Shown: positions 21,527-33,403, counted from the first letter of the stretch. The stretch: 34,049 nt of DNA from Fomitopsis serialis (GCF_022376445.1 NW_025955375.1:1-34049), one strand, 5' to 3'. A program made the numbers and translations. Notes: generated from the letters alone by a model not told the origin.

Positions 21527-24248
21527 CTAATCGACCCGCTTCGTCCCCATCTCCACCTCTTCTATCCTGCTCTTCGCACGCCGGTGGCCTGGCATCTTCC
21601 CTCTGTGCACGGGAGCCGACGACTTGAGCTCTTTCAGGTCGAGTGCTGGGATGCCGAAGCCCTTGCCCCGTTGACCACTCCGGAAGCCAGGGCCGGTGTA
21701 ATGGATGATATTCGTGAGCGGCACGAGCCGTGGCCAGTTGACATATTCAATGCCATGCGCGAAGATAAAGATGAGCGACAGGGTCAGGAGGACGAACCAA
21801 AGGAGGAAGTAATAGAAAAGTGAGTAGTCTATGCAGGTCGTAAGTCGAGAGGACATCGTGTCGCAGGTACTGGAGACATACCGGATGTGCGCGGCAGTGT
21901 GAGGCCAGCAAAGATCATGAAGATAGAGAAACCCAAGACATATGGCATCTGTGGGGCCTATTTCAACATCACAACATCCATTTTCGACTTAGACTTACTG
22001 CTCGGACGACCAGAGGACGACTGTCGTAAACGAACGTCGACGGCACCCATCCTCTCCGCGGGACAAATGCACCGGTCATTAGATCATAGGCGTCCTGAGA
22101 CGCAGTCAATGACGAGTGGATATGCTCAACGGAACGTGCATACTTGTCGGGCTCCGTCGAAGAAGTTATTCTTCAAATACCGCATGACGGAGTTCCTGAG
22201 ATCCTCAAACATGCCCTGGCGAGTCCGCTGACCGGTTCTTGTGAAGTCGGTCTTCAATGCGCCTGTGCCACTGTACGCAACGGAGATCATGTTGGCATGT
22301 TCTGTCCACACTGGAGAGGGATCAGCAAACGAAATACTAGGTCATGATCAGGGCCTAGACGTACTCTCGCGGAAATCCCGAATGAAGTCTTCGTAGCGAT
22401 CGATCGAGTCAGTTTCGTGAAGGACGCCTACAGCTCGCAGCTGACGAGTGACCATCCATTTCGCGATCGCGGATTGCCCGACGTTGGTCCTGTCGAGATT
22501 GTCCATGCAGTTTGTACGGACAACCCCCGCCTGGATCTTGACCGGTTCGGGTTGAGAAGCATCGAGGTGGAAGTACCTGGCGAAAATAGCAGGACAGCGT
22601 TAGAAAGAACATGATAGATACCGAATTTAACGTACCCGTATCTCGTCATATCTTCATCTAGTCTATCTAGAAGACCCTGTATGCGATCCCAGCGCATGTG
22701 CTTGCACTCGTTGTGGAAGTCGAAATACTCATATTTGACTTTGGGGAGACTCGCCTACCAAGCCTTTAGCAGAACAACGATATGAAGTAGGTGTGCCGCG
22801 TACCTGCTTGACATTGCGTTCATAAGCCTCTTTGACCGGCAGCTCATGGCCCTTCTGGTCGACAAGATTCACGAGGCTTGACTCGCCATACGTTGAGACG
22901 ATTTCTTGTAGGTGTTTCCGGGTTGCATCGACCTAAAGCATGAAGAATGAGCTAGCTGCACGGAGTACTTGAACGACACGCGCACTGTCTCCTGCAACTC
23001 CATGATCTGTACGTCCGGCTTATACCGCAGCGTATTGACCTCCGCCCAGAACACCGGCACACTACCTCGTATTTGCACGAAGCTGAGCTGCACGCTGTTA
23101 TCGTCAGGGCCAACAAGCAGTATTTGCTCCGTCTCGTTGAAATTGGCGACGTGGCCCTCCTGGTCGATCCCACGCCGGAAGTAACGTGTGCCGGCTCTGT
23201 AGCGAGATCGTCGGCTGATGAGGCAGAGACGCATGGGATGGCCATTGACGCGTTCGGGGCGGATGTCGAATGCTGTTGGGAGGGGAGGAACGCTGAGCTT
23301 GAGGCTATATGTGCGCAGATAGCTGACTTACTTCCATACAGCATTGGTAGAATGTATGGGCTCAGCTGTGTTAGAGGTCAACTCATGCGAGGACTGTTGA
23401 GCCAGTAAGCTCACATTCTGATCCGGATTTCCAACTGTGACGTCTATGAACCTTGACTGAAGGAACCTGTTTCAGGTCAGCGCGAATGCTTCGAGGACAT
23501 AGACCAGAGGTCGAGCTCACTTATTCCAGAAGAACCTGTCGTCCGCCTGGAAAAGTCTTAGTTGACTCGTTAAACGTCGAAGCACAGTTAGACGCACCAC
23601 CTCCCAGAGCGGTTTATCCACGTCCTCCTTCAATGAGACCCATTGCGCCTGCAACCTCCTCGTCAAGTCCCACGCATAGCTGAACAAGAAGTTTCCAGAG
23701 GCCAGGTGCGACTTGACAAGGGCCAATAGATGCGCTTCGACGGGGTGAGGCGGACTGAGCACGGATATGTCGGGGTTCAACGGCAGGATCTCGTAGTCGG
23801 TTGCGCGATAGATGTTCTGCCCCATGAGCCGGCCGCGTAGTTCGCGCCCCGTTATTACTATGATGTACTCCGCTAAAACATAAGGGATGAGGACTGTGTC
23901 GAGGAAACGTGGGAGACCGACGAACAGAGTGCAAGGGATATTAGGCCGCATATGCCGTATATTGTTTTGCCTGAGCGTTCGGCAGTTACAGGCAGTGGCG
24001 TGTTCGGTGCTGCGAGATATGAGCCACGAAGAGCTCTGGAGAACAGGGCTATCAGCGCACCGTTCAGTACTATATCTCCTGAATTCCTGTAGATTGTGAG
24101 AGACCGCGCGCCGACGGGCTCCGCGGGTACGAATGTGTAGGTTTCATTGCCGTTCGTGTACCTGTGCACACCGACTGTGATCAGTAAGTGCCCAGCACAG
24201 GGATACTGGATCGACGGACAGATTGAGTCGTTGGTGGAGGGCCTTCAT
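21527..24248 (-). CDS. SAC1: SAC1 phosphoinositide phosphatase, with one frame break near 22055
   Basis: Dephosphorylates PI4P at the ER and Golgi, linking lipid signalling to secretion. The first exon, from ATG at 24248, encodes [10 protein letters not shown] and joins via a GTCCGT donor to [20 protein letters not shown]. The SAC domain includes [40 protein letters not shown] and [10 protein letters not shown]. The catalytic CX5R motif is [12 protein letters not shown]. The C-terminus has two membrane segments ([18 protein letters not shown] and [20 protein letters not shown]) and ends at 21527. About eleven introns join in frame. One break stands out: after [13 protein letters not shown] the expected [18 protein letters not shown] lies in the next frame (22049-22058), with no intron possible. 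Read literally, the protein would lose its membrane anchor. Confidence 0.92.
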
Positions 24249-24395
24249 GGTGGGCTTGCGCACGGGAGGAGGTGCAGACAGCAGGAGGCGCGTCACGACT
24301 CTCGCGTCAGGTATTCTTATGGCAGACGCGCTGTGCCTTTGGCGCCGGCGTCATTCCGGCGCGCGCACGTCCATCGCTCTTGTGCAGGTTCAGCC
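24249..24395. promoter_or_regulatory. Compact bidirectional promoter, SAC1 / U2A'
   Basis: Only 147 bp separate two divergent start codons, so both transcripts must start inside this interval. It contains TTTGGCGCC at 24338-24346 in GC-rich sequence and no TATA box, as is common for housekeeping genes. Confidence 0.6.
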
Positions 24396-25342
24396 ATGGT
24401 GAAGCTCACCCCCGAACTCATCGAGTCGGTGCCCTCGTCGCTCAACCCACTCAAAGAGCGTCAGCTTGACCTCCGAGGTATGAGGCACTCAACCTTTTGG
24501 TAACACTTCTAAACATGCTCACAGGTTATAAAATACCTGCCATTGAAAACCTCGGTATAACCAAGGTGTGGACCATCCAAATCGATTGCATGAAGAGTAT
24601 TAGCTGAATGCAGAGCCATTAGGACCAACATGATGCCATGGACTTTACGGACAACTCTATCACTGTGCTGGGGAACATCCCCCTTCTTCGCCGCCTCCGC
24701 ACCGTTCTCCTCGCAAATAACCGAATATCGACTATCTCTCCATCCCTGCACCTCTCCGTTCCCAATCTCACCACTCTCGTGCTCACGAACAACAACGTAT
24801 CCGAGCTCGGCGATCTTGAGCCGCTCAAAGACATGAAGAAGCTCGAGTTCCTTTCCCTGTTGGGGAACCCTGTGCGGGAAAAGAAATGGTATCGCGAGTG
24901 GCTTGCATGGCGCATCCCATCGCTGAGAGTATTGGATTTCCAGAGAATACGCGACAAGGTGCGCCGCACTCGTTCGCTTCCGCTTCCGACCGCGTACTCA
25001 CCTATCGCCCGCTTTGTCTCTGCTGCAAACGTTCTTTCGCCGCTCAATTTGCAGGAGAGGCAAGCGGCGAAGTCCCTGTTCTTGACCGCAGATGACCTGC
25101 CCACGCAGCTAGCAGATACCCTGTCCAAAACGGTCTCGACGCACGCCGCGAAGGCACCCGTCGCGACAGACGAGCCAAAACCGGCCGTGGCGCCGGGAAA
25201 GGCGGGGCGGCTTATGTCCAAGGAGGAGGCGGACAAAGTCAAGGAGGCCATTGCGCGTGCGACGTCGGTCGAAGAGATCAGACGTCTGGAACGAAGTCTC
25301 AGGGAGGGTTTCATGCCGGACATGCAGGCAGTTGGCGCATGA
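24396..25342 (+). CDS. LEA1: U2 small nuclear ribonucleoprotein A' (leucine-rich repeat)
   Basis: U2A' binds U2 snRNA with U2B'' and helps branch-site recognition in the spliceosome. Exon 1 starts MVKLTPELIESVPSSLNPLK and ERQLDLRG; exon 2 gives YKIPAIENLGITK; exon 3 continues DQHDAMDFTDNSITVLGNIP. Leucine-rich repeats follow: LLRRLRTVLLANNRISTI, LTTLVLTNNNVSELGDLEPL and KKLEFLSLLGNPV. The family cap motif WYREWLAWRIPSLRVLDFQR is complete. A C-terminal charged region (SKEEADKVKEAIARATSVEE, then IRRLERSLREG) matches the usual U2A' tail. Two introns (donors gtatga and gtgtgg). The stop is TGA at 25340-25342. About 280 residues, close to family length. It converges on the TMEM205-like gene. Confidence 0.95.
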
Positions 25343-25568
25343 ACCTTGTACAAAACATAGGTGGTTGTAATGCTATTTCCCATTGTACTCTAATCGCTGC
25401 TGAGCTTTCCCGCTTGAAACCCAATAACCTCGTTCATCCGTGCGCAACTCGATAATTGAGTGATCGCTAAAATGTAGATGCATGCCGCCTGTATGTACGT
25501 ACTCGGCGGCCTGTATGCCAAGGTTGTACAGTGCGGGTAGCCCGTACAATTACGCAAGGTCCGGTCGC
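25343..25568. other. Convergent 3' flank, U2A' / TMEM205-like
   Basis: About 226 bp between two converging stop codons. It should hold both 3' UTRs and poly(A) sites. No gene or repeat is seen. Confidence 0.5.
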
Positions 25569-26432
25569 TTATAAACCAGTACTGGCGTTGGCAATCCAAA
25601 GGCCATGGAAGATCAGCGAAATAACAGCCAACAGGTTGCAGAGTGAACTAATTCCGTGAGCCATGCCGAAACGCCTATTTAGCGTCTTCATGTCGGTGGA
25701 CACCTGACGGTATAATGTCATGGTCAGTACTGGCACCCGAGCATATATGTGAACGTACCCCCTGCTCGTTATAGGATTTGCCCTCGGATTTCTCCAGCTT
25801 GTGTCTTTCAAACAACACTCTGAACAAAGGAAGACTTAAACGACCCGATCACTCGGACGATTGCTCATGAATCTTACTTGCTCGTCAGAGGTCCCACCAC
25901 GAAGTAATTGGCCGCCTGCATTACGAGAACAGACACTAGAACGTAGGCCTGCGCTACATCCGCGACAGCGGGGCTGAAAATGTGGGCTGATACGTCGGGG
26001 TGGGCGCGGACCCAGAGGACTAGGAGCCCGGCGGCCCCGATGATGCTCTGACCGAAGTAGACCGGGAAAACACGGTGTTGAAGTGCACCGAACTGGTGTC
26101 TGGCTGAAGGCACCATTCAGCAGACGTAATGCAGGGCGTGGGGGGAGATACGTACGCAAGGCTCTAAAGGCAATTTGCCCTGAGTAGGCCCAACATTCAT
26201 TTCAGCACCAGGCACATTACTGTGAGACACGCAATAAACACGCACCCGCAAAGAACGTAACCCAAATAGCTAGCACAACAGATGAATATATGATCAAGAT
26301 CAACTTAGTGATGACACGACGATGGGTATACGCACACATGCCAAGGAGCCATGCGTAACCGATGAGATAGAGGCTACTGAAGTTGAACAGCGCCCAGACG
26401 GAGGAAGGGGACAACGTCTCTGGTCGAGGCAT
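25569..26432 (-). CDS. TMEM205/DUF4149-like four-helix membrane protein
   Basis: A small integral membrane protein of the TMEM205-like (DUF4149) family. Human TMEM205 has been linked to cisplatin resistance; the fungal role is unknown. From ATG at 26432: MPRPETLSPSSVWALFNFSS with a first helix SLYLIGYAWLLGM, then WVTFFAG and IAFRALPRHQFGALQHRVFP. Next are the helices SIIGAAGLLVLWV and DVAQAYVLVSVLVMQAANYF. The final exons encode VLFERHKLEKSEGKSYNEQG and a last helix in SSLCNLLAVISLIFHGLWIA, ending in STGL and TAA at 25569. Five introns join in frame, including one leaving the short exon QIAFRAL. About 185 residues, close to the family norm. Confidence 0.88.
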
Positions 26433-26460
26433 ATCGCGCGGTCAATAATTCAATGCGCGT

Positions 26461-26493
26461 TGGTGGTGAGTAGGGTGGTGGTGAGTAGGGTGG
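26461..26493 (+). repeat. 15-bp tandem duplication
   Basis: TGGTGGTGAGTAGGG occurs twice in perfect tandem (26461-26475 and 26476-26490) and is followed by the TGG that would begin a third unit. It lies just upstream of the TMEM205-like start codon. Confidence 0.9.
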
Positions 26494-26583
26494 CTCCGGG
26501 TAAGTAGAGTCCTACTGTAGAGCGACATTGCGAGCACTGAGACAACCTGCATGTCAGGTGACATATGAGGATGGCGGGCCCTG

Positions 26584-26622
26584 CGGCCGTCGCACTGCAG
26601 ATCACTGATCAGTGTGCGGCCG
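26584..26622. repeat. Imperfect inverted repeat around a palindrome
   Basis: CGGCCGTCGCACTG (26584-26597) is the near reverse complement of CAGTGTGCGGCCG (26610-26622). The right half overlaps the palindrome CACTGATCAGTG. It could form a hairpin or be a dimer-binding operator in the divergent promoter. Confidence 0.55.
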
Positions 26623-27269
26623 TGTACTTATACGTACATAGAACATCGCGCTTGGACAACAGATTGATCAGCATGCAACGGCGCCATTTCCCATGCTGAA
26701 GGCACTGTTTCGCCTGCGGCCGCTCCTTGACCACATACGGCTAGCCAATACCTCGTAGGCGTGAGTCCGAGCGAACAGTGTTCAGCTCCGGGAGCACCGC
26801 TGCTGCGAAGAGAAGCTGGTGCGGCGGAGTGAGGCTCGTAGCGAAGGCCAACTCGGGCGATGCGCGGTGACCCGCCAGATCAGGAAGTGCCCTGGCTCAG
26901 CGCTCTGTGGCTGGTGCCTGTCTTGAGCTTGAGCGAGCGCGTCCCTGGCCGCCGCTGCAGTTCTCCGCCGTGTGAGGGAGTGTGCGGTGGGCGTAAGTAG
27001 CGGGGTCTCGGCGCGGGGAGGACTCTGGCACTGCCAGAGCCAGAGACTCTGAGGAGAGAGGCAGTATGTATTTGGGCAGTACATATCTGTGGGCGAGAGC
27101 CAGGAACCGCGGATAGCGGCTGATGTGCCTGGGCCGGCGCCTCCGTCTCTAGCAGTCTCACTGTCCCATCTCTCATTCCGCCACCTCTTCCCCCCGCCCC
27201 TCCTCCGTCTCCCCCTCCTGCGACACTTCACGACGCCCCACGCTGCCCTAGCCCACGCCCTCGCTGCCC

Positions 27270-30200
27270 ATGGCGGGTCTCCCGCGAAGCTCAGCAGGCA
27301 GACCGTTCTCCACCGACCGTCCCTCCTCAGCGCGTCCCTCCACCTCGGGCGCATACTTCGATCGCGATCCACAGTATACCTTCTCCCAGGAATACACCAT
27401 CGACGAGGACGAAGACGACGAGTCTGATGCGGAGGATGTCTTTGCCTTTGGTCCTCCTTCCACCGCCCAGCAGCGGGAGGAATTCCCTCCAGCTCACTTC
27501 CCTGAGATCCCCTTCGCAGGCTCTGGTTTTCCGGATACACCGGGTCTTCGAACTACACCCCTAGCCACCACTCCCATCGCCTTCCCTCCCCCGACCTTTG
27601 ATCTCCATGGCAAGGCAGGCCCGTACAGTCCGAGCTTGCCAGGCCCAATTCCCGGGCCGTCGACTATGCACTCGCGGCACCCATACCCTATGAGTCCAGT
27701 CGAAACGCCTCCCTCAACGGACTCGAATGGGCACAGCGACGATGCGTATCGGCTCCGTCGCCTCAGTCAAGCTCCTGTCTCGCCCTTAACTGGACTCAGC
27801 CAAGGGACGGGCAAGTTCTCTGGCATTAGTTCGGCCCTGAGCTCAAGGGGGGCGCGCATATCACTCACCGACGCGAAGGAGAAGTACCGCGAGTCTTTGG
27901 CATCCAAACCGAAGCTCCAAGGGATCCCGTCGACCGCTGAGTCCATTGTCAGCTATGGGAGCATGCTAGAAGCAGACAGTCAGGAAGGTTCCGTAAAGTG
28001 CGTAATTCTGGACTCTTGCTCCCATTCCACGCTCATCAGCTACCTACGACGGTGTAGAATGGACTACGACTTCGATGAGCATGAGGAGGAGGATAGCCCT
28101 TACGCCGAAGTGCGCGCGTCGGTATCAAATATCGACGACACAGAGATGCCTGTCCTCACTGTGCGGCTATGGATAGTAGGACTAGGGCTCACCTTCGTTT
28201 CTGCGTACGTGGTGTCCTGCTGGAGCTGCTCGTTATTTGCTCACATCAGCGCAGAGCGGCGAACGTCTTCTTTTACATGCGTCAACCAGCACCATCGATC
28301 ACCTCTACTCTCCTTGTTATCCTCGCACATCCCCTCGGCAAGCTCCTCGCGTACTGGCTCCCCATAACGTCCCATCGACTACCTAGATGGCTCGGCGGCG
28401 GAGAGTGGTCATTGAATCCTGGTCCATGGAACATCAAAGAGCACGCTCTCGTGTATATGATGGCCAACGTCGCAACCGGCGCGCCATATGCGATTCAGGC
28501 GACGATCTCTATCGACGTCAACTACGGGCTGAACCTTGGCTACTGGTTCAATACGGTGCTGATCCTCGCGACGCAGCTCACAGGCTTCGGGCTTGCTGGA
28601 CTGTGCAAGCGATTGTTGGTTTACCCGGCAAGCATGGTTTGGCCGCAGAACTTGATCGTGTGCACACTGCTGAATACCCTGCATGCGGAGGAAGACGAAC
28701 CACGAGGAGGTATCTCGAGATTTAGGTACTTGGTTTACGTCGGCTCGGCGGCCTTCGTCTTTTACTTCCTGCCAGGTATGTATCCAGTGTTTCATATATG
28801 ACCTGTTGCACCTCTTGATCCACGAAATCTCCATAGGCTACCTCTTCACAGCGCTCTCTGTCTTCTCCTGGATATGCTGGATCAAACCTGACAACGTCCG
28901 CGTGAACCAGGTGTTCGGTATATACTCCGGCATGGGCCTGAGCTTCTTGACGTTCGACTGGACAGAAATCAGCTGGATCACAAGCCCGCTCATGGTGCCT
29001 TGGTGGGCGCAAGTGCAAGTGTTCACCGGATTCGTCATTTTTTACTGGATCATGACCCCGGCGTTGTACTATTCAAACGTGCGCGTCCCGTCTCATCGAC
29101 ATCGGCTCATCGACTGACATTTATATATATTCGTAGACCTGGAACCTTGCCTATTTCCCTATGTACTCATCGCGGTTGTTCGACAAGTACGGAAATGACT
29201 ACAACGTGTCGATGGTGCTCACAGACGAGAAGAAGTTCAACGTGACCGCATACGAGGACTACTCGCCGCTATACCTCCCTGCGGCTTACTCCATGGCGTA
29301 CCTTATGGCGTTTGCCCTTGCGACCTGCGTCATTGTACACACCATCCTCTTTCATGGACGCGCCATCTTGAACGGCTTCAGGAGAATACAGGTGGAGAAG
29401 GAGGACATCCATGCCAAATTGATGAAGGCGTACCCGGAGGTGCCGATGTGGTGGTACTTACTCGTTCTCGTCGTCTTCTTCAGTCTGGCCATTGTGGCGG
29501 TCGAGGTGCGATTTCGATTCTCCGACCATGTTGTTTCTAACCTTTCGCCACGAACGGCAGGTTTGGGATACAGATGCGCCAGTGTGGTTCATTTTACTGG
29601 CGCTACTGATACCTGTGGTATACATTATCCCCTCCGGATATGTTTATTCGATCACTGGGCAAGTTGTGAGTGTGCTTGTGCATGCCGGTCGAGTTTGCCG
29701 CTGATGGAACCCGCAAAGATATCAATCAACATCATAGCGCAAATCGTTCCCGGGACGATCCTGACCGGCCAGCCTGTTCCGAATATGATCTTCAAGTCTT
29801 ACACGCTGCAGACGCTCTCCGAGGGCACACGCTTCGTGCAAGATATGAAACTCGGTCACTACGTCAAGGTCCCTCCGCGAGCTACGTTCGTCGTGCAGCT
29901 GACGTCAACGTTCATGGTGGCCTTCATCCAGTGTGGAATGCAGCAATGGATATTCGACAAAGTGCCAGACATCTGTTCGCAGCGCCAGAAGTACGATCTG
30001 ACGTGTCCACACAACGAGGTCTTCTATGAGGCGTCCGTGTTGTGGTATGAGTTTGCGTATTCATTCCATGATTTGTTAGTCTCACGTTTCTTTGACCAGG
30101 GGTGTCATCGGACCGAAGCGACAATTCGGCACTGGATCGCCGTACCACCCGGAGTTGTATGCTCTCATCATCGGTGCCATCCTACCTATTCCGTTCTGGC

Positions 30201-30731
30201 TTTGGCAGCGTCGGTTCCCCAGTTCCTGGGTGCGGTACGTCAATACGCCCCTCGTTCTCAACGGGATTTCGGCTATCCCCCCTGCGACGGGCATCAACTA
30301 TTCATCCTGGTTCCTGGTTGGCTTGATCTTCCAATATGTCATACGGCGGAAGAACTTCGCTTGGTGGAGCAAGTTCAACTACGTGACGAGTGCGGCATTG
30401 GATAGTGGTACGTGGCTGGCGGGACAAAGTTGCAGCTGTCATGATTGATAGTTGTCGTTCATAGGAACGGTGATATCATTGCTTTTCATTTTCTTCACGC
30501 TGGAGGTTAGTACGTTGATTATGAGCAACGAACATGGATTTACCCGATGACTTCCAGTTCCCTAGCGGCGGTCACTACTTGAGCTGGTGGGGAAATGACG
30601 TTTGGAAGCGAAGTATGTTGTACTCGATTGTGCATCAGTGCGTTGCGTTAATGCGCCCCTTAACAGCCGTCGATTTTACCGGTGCGACGCTCAAGACTCC
30701 ACCACTCACTGGCATACCCAGTACCACTTAG
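27270..30731 (+). CDS. OPT-family oligopeptide transporter
   Basis: OPT transporters move small peptides or metal-ligand complexes across the plasma membrane with protons. From ATG at 27270 there is a long Pro/Ser-rich, acidic cytosolic N-terminus (MAGLPRSSAGRPFSTDRPSS..). The transport core follows, with VRLWIVGLGLTFVSA, the OPT signature region NPGPWNIKEHALVYMMANVA and FLTFDWTEISWITSPLMVPW. Later segments include YYSNTWNLAYFPMYSSRLFD, PGTILTGQPVPNMIFKSYT, the loop KLGHYVKVPPRATFVVQL (family K-[IV]-P-P-R motif), PATGINYSSWFLVGLIFQYV and GGHYLSWWGNDVWKR. The stop is TAG at 30731 after LKTPPLTGIPSTT. About ten introns all join in frame and I saw no break. Length (about 950 residues) is slightly long for the family because of the N-terminal extension. 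The substrate cannot be told from sequence. Confidence 0.94.
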
Positions 30732-31478
30732 TGCTTCTTAAACGTCCCCACTTCGCGCGGGCATGTAGCCAGTCCGACCAGCCTCATTGTTTCATAGGCT
30801 GCGCTCGCAGCCACTCCTTCGCATTACCCCCTATACGTCCTCGGCGCGCACACCCACACCACCACGTCATTATACATTCGTATCTATCCCGTGTATACTC
30901 AGCCCAAAGTGTACACTGTACTCTCCGACGTCGCCTCCCCTGTCTGCGGTTGCTCCCGATCTCACGCATTTGTCTCTGTGGTCTAGATTAGCGTAGCTGC
31001 TGAGGTACGGTACATATTACGGTATTCTTTTGGAAGCCACTGGAAAGTGTAATTCATCTCCACTGAGCCCCCGCGGCGTTATGGGCTGCTCTCAAGTCAA
31101 GGTTGGGCCAGGTTCCAAACCATATCCTCGCAGTCAGACTCGCACAAAAGGCGCTTGTCGTATCGTATAGTCTGCAACGGAGAGTATCAGGCATAGCAGC
31201 AAGCCTGATGATGTCTGAGGATCGTAAACAGTACATACTCCGAGATTGGAGAGCTGCTGAATGAATTGTGCTGGCGGCAACCCCTCTTACGACTGAAAGT
31301 AGTCGCTTACCGCCCGGCTACCAGGAGGCTGCCTTGAGGAGAGCGTTCACGGACGTCGATCCGTCACACGGCGTAAGTAGATTGGGGGGACACATACTGA
31401 TACAACAGCGCAGCGAATAGCACAGCAAGGAACAACTGCAGTTCCGGAGTCCAGATCCTGCCGGCCCTCGTAAGGATC
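30732..31478. other. Convergent 3' flank, OPT transporter / CSN6
   Basis: About 750 bp between converging stop codons. Only short, unconvincing open frames were found, on both strands. The 3' UTRs of both genes should lie here. No repeat or RNA gene was recognised. Confidence 0.45.
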
Positions 31479-32944
31479 TTAATGGAAGCTCCGCCAGTCG
31501 GAAAGCCTGTCCATGCCCATGCCCATCATCCCCATACCGGGCATGCCGCGACGCCGTGGGCCGCCTGGCCCAGCGTGCCGCTCTTCGCGTGTGGCAGTAA
31601 GCACAACGTGCTTGTCCACCAGCTATGCGGGCGCCCCGTGGTTAGTCAGTGTGGACGCAAGATGAGCGATAACGAGACGCACATCATTCAGTAGACTAGC
31701 GGATTTGGTCAGCGCGGAGAGGTATGCCGTGAGCTGGACGTCCTCGTATTCCTAGGAAACGTTGCGAGAGTCATCAGAAATGATTGTGCATGAACGCGAA
31801 AAAGCCACGTACAGTATCAAACTCCTCCCGGAACCCTTTGTGGTCGCTTGCAGGCAACGAGGCGACAAGAGCCGAAAGAGCGCGAAGCGTCGAGTGATCT
31901 TTGATCGCTTGCCCTGTCAGCAGGCGCAAAGTCAAATCTGGGGTGTCAATACGGATAACCGTCTGGACGCACCTGCCAAGATGTCGGAGACGTACTTGAC
32001 CAATAGCACAATTCTGTCGTGCAACATTTTCACGGCAGCACGCTGTGAACTTAAATGCGAATGCACTGGAAATAGGTGTTCGTTGTTCATAGCCGTGGTA
32101 GCTCCTGGAGTCACGACTCACAGCTGTTGTCGCCCTCCCCACCCTTAGCAGTCCAATCTACAGCAATCCGTTCCGCTTCGCCCGTCTCGACGGAGAACGG
32201 TGCTTCGATGAACACAGAACGCGACTTGCGGTCACGAATTTCTATTGTCGGCTCGTAAGCTTTGAGCGGTAGCGATTGGGCAGTCAAGTCAGGGGATGCA
32301 GCAAAAACGGTGGAAGGCTGAAGGATGAGGAGGAGCGGCGTCGCGCTGTAGGGCAAGAACTATGCGTATGGGGAAATTGATGTTTAACGCGATCATGGCG
32401 GGTGGTCTGTGTCACTCACCTGTTCATGCAGGGCAATGTGCTGTGCCGTCGGTCGTGGAGCGACGGTGTACCATCCTATAAACTCGAGGGAGGGAAAGAC
32501 TTGCTTGTCTGCGTGACGCGTGAGCATACTCAGCGGACGAATTGAAGGATCACTGCCTCACACTGTTCTTTGCGATCCAGCAAGAAGTTCTGGTCGACAG
32601 TGGCGCCACCGTCTGCCAAGGCGAGCTCAAATGTATTCACGATCTCGACATCTCGCCCATTCTGCGTGCCCAATAGTGCGCCAATGACTGCCAGGCTCTC
32701 GTCACGTCTGGGGCGCCCATAGAGGCCTCATCGACGACCTACCGAAAGGACTGTTCGATCTGGTCTGGAGTTTGAGACGCGTAAGGTGTTCAGAGATGTT
32801 CAGAATGGGCAGTGGGTGCCTGCAGAGACATCAGTCTCCGAACACTGGCAGACTAGATGTTGACTCGTACAAAGCTATTGAGAGTCCTGATGCCGTGCTT
32901 GACGGAAGCACAACAGGCAGCTCGTCGGTTTCCATCGCGCTCAT
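31479..32944 (-). CDS. CSN6: COP9 signalosome subunit 6 (MPN domain, non-catalytic)
   Basis: CSN6 is the MPN-minus partner of the CSN5 deneddylase in the COP9 signalosome, which removes Nedd8 from cullins. From ATG at 32944 exon 1 encodes MSAMETDELPVVLPSSTASG then LSIAL, joining to HPLPILNISEHLTRLKLQ. The MPN domain continues with FVIGALLGTQNGRDVEIVNT, FELALADGGATVDQNFLLDR, QVFPSLEFIGWYTVAPRPTA and QHIALHEQ. The catalytic JAMM HxH..D is not expected or seen, as is normal for CSN6. The C-terminal half has SLPLKAYEPTIEIRDRKS, AERIAVDWTAKGGEGDNS, SSQRAAVKMLHDRIVLLVKY and EDVQLTAYLSALTKSASLLN. It ends in a Gly/Met-rich tail (RRRGMPGMGMMGMGMDRLSD) and TAA at 31479-31481. Eight short introns join in frame with no break. 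Most exons are too short to stand out as open frames. Confidence 0.92.
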
Positions 32945-33211
32945 GTTCACTCAAAGCTGGTCGATGTTGTGAGAGTGGCGAACGACTGCAAGGACAACGA
33001 CAGAATATAGGGCGCTTATTTGTATGCGGGTGGCTCACAAGGCGTGGCGGCGATATGCGCCACCAGTCATGCGGGCGCTAAAACACCACTGCATGTCACC
33101 CTCGTCCGATTCCTTTGCGATGACTTTCGTGAGCTTCCGCAATGCAAAAGCACCCTCGGATAGACCAACAGATGTCCTGGGGCGTCGGAAAGACCATAAA
33201 CAATAAAAGGA
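32945..33211. other. CSN6 promoter; Pol III terminator of tRNA-Thr
   Basis: A short gap with no gene seen. The minus-strand tRNA-Thr ends next to a minus-strand TTTT (plus-strand AAAA near 33205-33208), and the remaining sequence should be the CSN6 promoter. Confidence 0.45.
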
Positions 33212-33321
33212 TTCCTGTTAGCCGATTTGAACGACTGACCTCGTCATCACGTGACCGTGGGAAACCACGGACTTGGAAACCCGATACTAGTGACGCGCTC
33301 TACCAGCTGAGCTAAACAGGA
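33212..33321 (-). tRNA. tRNA-Thr(AGT) with a 37-nt intron
   Basis: On the minus strand, acceptor TCCTGTT pairs with AACAGGA and discriminator A follows. The D stem is GCTC/GAGC, the anticodon stem CGTCA/TGACG, and the T arm AGTCG-TTCAAAT-CGGCT. The spliced anticodon loop is CTAGTAA, giving anticodon AGT for threonine. The intron at 33248-33284 sits one base 3' of the anticodon; it contains a self-complementary CCGTGG/CCACGG segment. Mature length is 73 nt. A TTTT terminator follows. Confidence 0.93.
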
Positions 33322-33403
33322 CTAGTTGTTCTTGAGCGCTCATAGATGATGGCCTGGTAACTGTATGTGACACGTCTTTGCCTGCCCTAAACTACGGTAT
33401 TGA

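Larger units (their letters stand above)
26433..27269. promoter_or_regulatory. Divergent intergenic region, TMEM205-like / OPT transporter
   Basis: About 840 bp between two divergent starts. It holds the 15-bp tandem repeat at 26461-26493 and the dyad at 26584-26622. The 100 bp before the OPT start are C-rich pyrimidine tracts (ccccccgcccctcctcc type), common in promoters of highly expressed basidiomycete genes. The long minus-strand open frame over 26782-27540 has biased composition and is taken as spurious. Confidence 0.45.

Noticed and set aside
24619..25383. 254-residue minus-strand open frame
   Set aside because: It is the reverse-strand shadow of the U2A' exon.
26782..27540. 252-residue minus-strand open frame
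   Set aside because: Arg/Trp/Ala-biased sequence with no domain; it overlaps the OPT promoter and first exon.
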